In this document: in pieces, positions 62,878 through 64,000 of the stretch
Position numbering within the stretch: position 1 is the stretch's first letter
Layout: every line of letters starts with the position of its first letter
Assembly (NCBI RefSeq): GCF_019320115.1
Contig: NC_089597.1
Location: 116,070,000-116,133,999, forward strand
Length of the DNA: 64,000 nucleotides
Reading direction: 5' to 3'
From: Miscanthus floridulus
Taxonomy: Eukaryota > Streptophyta > Magnoliopsida > Poales > Poaceae
Position numbers and translations under genes: made by a program
The notes under the pieces: generated by a model
Databases searched by the model: none
The model's input: only the letters and a program-made list of their open reading frames with translations
Told to the model about the DNA's origin: nothing

Positions 62878-64000
62878 CCTCCCCGCGGCCGCTCCAGCCG
62901 CCGTGCCGGTGCCTGTGCCGGTGCCGTACGGGTGGCTGAGCCCGCGCGTGTCCTTCAGCCGCGACGCCGCCGACCTGGTGGCGGTGGATCCCGTCGCCAT
63001 GGCCGTGGCGGCGACGCCGGAGCCCGCGATCTCCAAGGACTTCATCGACTTCGAGTTCAGCCTCGGCGGCTCCGCAACCATGCTCCCCGCGGACGAGCTC
63101 TTCGCCGACGGCAAGCTGCTGCCGCTGAGGAAGGCGGCAGCGGCGGCGCCTCTGCCGGATCCGGAGGCGGCCGCCGCCGCGCCCGCGCCGACGCTGCTGC
63201 CGGAAGAGGCAATGGCAATGCCGGCGCCCAGCACGGAGCCGATCAAGCCTCTCCGCGCCGCGGCGGTAGCGGCGGCGGCTGACGGCACCGACCCCTACGC
63301 GTTCTCGCCCAAGGCGCCCAGCTGCTCTAGCCGCTGGCGCGAGCTGCTGGGGCTCAAGAGAGCGGCGGCGGCCGCGCAGAGCCCGAGCGCCAAGGCGTCA
63401 GCGTCTCCGTCGCCGTCGCCCACGGCGGCGAAGACCCCCGCGCCGGCGAGGGCGACGAACTCCGCGGCGGCGAGGTCGCTGAAGCTCCTGCTCCAGCGGA
63501 ACACCACCGGGCGCGCGTCGGGCGCCGCGGCGTCGGACCTCGCGTCGGCGCCGCTCCTCCTGCGCGACAGCTCCGACTCGGAGGCGTCGCTGTCGCTGGC
63601 GTCCTCCCGCTTCTCGCTCTCCTCCTCGTCCTCCTCCTCCGGGCACGACCACGACGACGTGCCCCGCCTCTCGCTCGACTCCGCCGCCGCCGACCCCAAC
63701 CCGCCCCGCATCCGCCTGGTCCGCCGCTCCTCCCACTCCCACCACCGCCACTCCACCTCTTCCTCCTCCAACACCTCCACCCGCGCCTGGCGCAGCCCGG
63801 CCCGGCGCCGGCCCTCGCCGCCGCCACCCCCGCGCTGCCTCTCGGTGGACTCCCCGCGCATGAACTCGTCGGGCAAGATCGTGTTCCAGGGGCTGGAACG
63901 CAGCTCCAGCTCCCCCTGCAGCTTCCACGCGGCGTCCAAGTCGCGGTCCCGCGCGGCGGTGGACCGGTCCTACTCGTCCGGCGTCCGCGTGGCGCCCGTG
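62855..64000 (+). CDS. Plant-specific Ser/Ala-rich protein, 5' part (runs off the window)
   Basis: From ATG 62855 the frame is open for 382 codons to the window edge without intron. The N-terminus is Ala/Pro/Val-rich. Residues about 62-90 read DFIDFEFSLGGSATMLPADE followed by LFADGKLLPLR; residues about 153-166 hold SCSSRWRELLGLKR; then SLKLLLQRN, long Ser runs (about 250-265), a His/Ser/Arg segment, CLSVDSPRMNSSGKIVFQGLERSSSSP, and near the end DRSYSSGVRVAPV. The combination of an acidic FEFSL/ELFADG motif, WRELLGLK and a C-terminal (E/D)RSYSxxVRVxPV is shared by a family of uncharacterised plant proteins, some annotated as membrane-associated-kinase-regulator-like. That name is from memory and uncertain. 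GC content and codon use differ sharply from the transposons. It is the only plausible host gene here. Confidence 0.8.
   Translation, partial: MASAVASNLPAAAPAAVPVPVPVPYGWLSPRVSFSRDAADLVAVDPVAMAVAATPEPAISKDFIDFEFSLGGSATMLPADELFADGKLLPLRKAAAAAPLPDPEAAAAAPAPTLLPEEAMAMPAPSTEPIKPLRAAAVAAAADGTDPYAFSPKAPSCSSRWRELLGLKRAAAAAQSPSAKASASPSPSPTAAKTPAPARATNSAAARSLKLLLQRNTTGRASGAAASDLASAPLLLRDSSDSEASLSLASSRFSLSSSSSSSGHDHDDVPRLSLDSAAADPNPPRIRLVRRSSHSHHRHSTSSSSNTSTRAWRSPARRRPSPPPPPRCLSVDSPRMNSSGKIVFQGLERSSSSPCSFHAASKSRSRAAVDRSYSSGVRVAPV

Noticed and set aside
62644..63939. Long minus-strand open frames of 214, 214, 176 and 157 codons opposite the right-edge gene
   Set aside because: They are shadows of the GC-rich sense frame: low-complexity Ala/Gly/Arg/Glu sequence with no domain, while the sense strand has recognisable motifs and one uninterrupted frame.

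Overview
The window is nuclear DNA of a grass, most likely a panicoid of the sorghum, sugarcane and maize group. Evidence is the Stowaway and Tourist MITEs, the BED-finger hAT transposase, the SIRE-like Copia with 1.9 kb LTRs, the Tat-lineage Ty3/Gypsy elements, and a very GC-rich exon at the right edge. The species call is inference. Only one host gene is visible: the 5' part of a Ser/Ala-rich plant gene starting at 62855 and running off the right end.

Almost everything from 5466 to 57057 is one nested transposon block. The outermost layer is a hAT DNA transposon on the minus strand (terminal repeats TAAAGA(G/T)GGCAAC, 8-bp target duplication GTCCCAGG/GTCCCATG). Its transposase gene is interrupted three times: by a Tourist-like MITE (8230-8410, TSD TTA), by a complete Copia element (8435-18759, two 1,925-bp LTRs, TSD CTCCT), and by a Tat-lineage Gypsy element here called G1 (19006-55884, TSD AGGAG).

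G1 holds further layers. G2 (26280-44335) is an LTR element inserted in the G1 integrase. It contains M1, a minus-strand deletion derivative with a chromovirus-like gag (27727 to about 43860). M1 is split by G3, a fairly young Tat-lineage Gypsy (30230-43722, two 1,366-bp LTRs, TSD ATAAT). A gag-only, minus-strand LTR element (51615-55623) sits in the 3' LTR of G1. The insertion order is therefore hAT, then G1, then G2, then M1, then G3, with the Copia, the MITE and the gag-only element as side branches.

Both Tat-lineage elements carry extra genes on the strand opposite to gag-pol, downstream of pol. G3 has an intron-containing plant-mobile-domain gene (42206-39104) and a second small coiled-coil gene. 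G1 has a decayed gene of the 'putative gypsy type transposon' family (about 48813-45098), followed by a 47-bp minisatellite. The gag-only element with a 426-codon open frame and the PMD antisense gene are the parts most worth following up.

The flanks (1-5465 and 57058-62854) are intergenic DNA with several MITEs, a possible CACTA-derived piece at each side, microsatellites and no convincing gene. No tRNA, rRNA or CRISPR structure was recognised. All coordinates of repeat ends come from reading the two copies against each other by eye.
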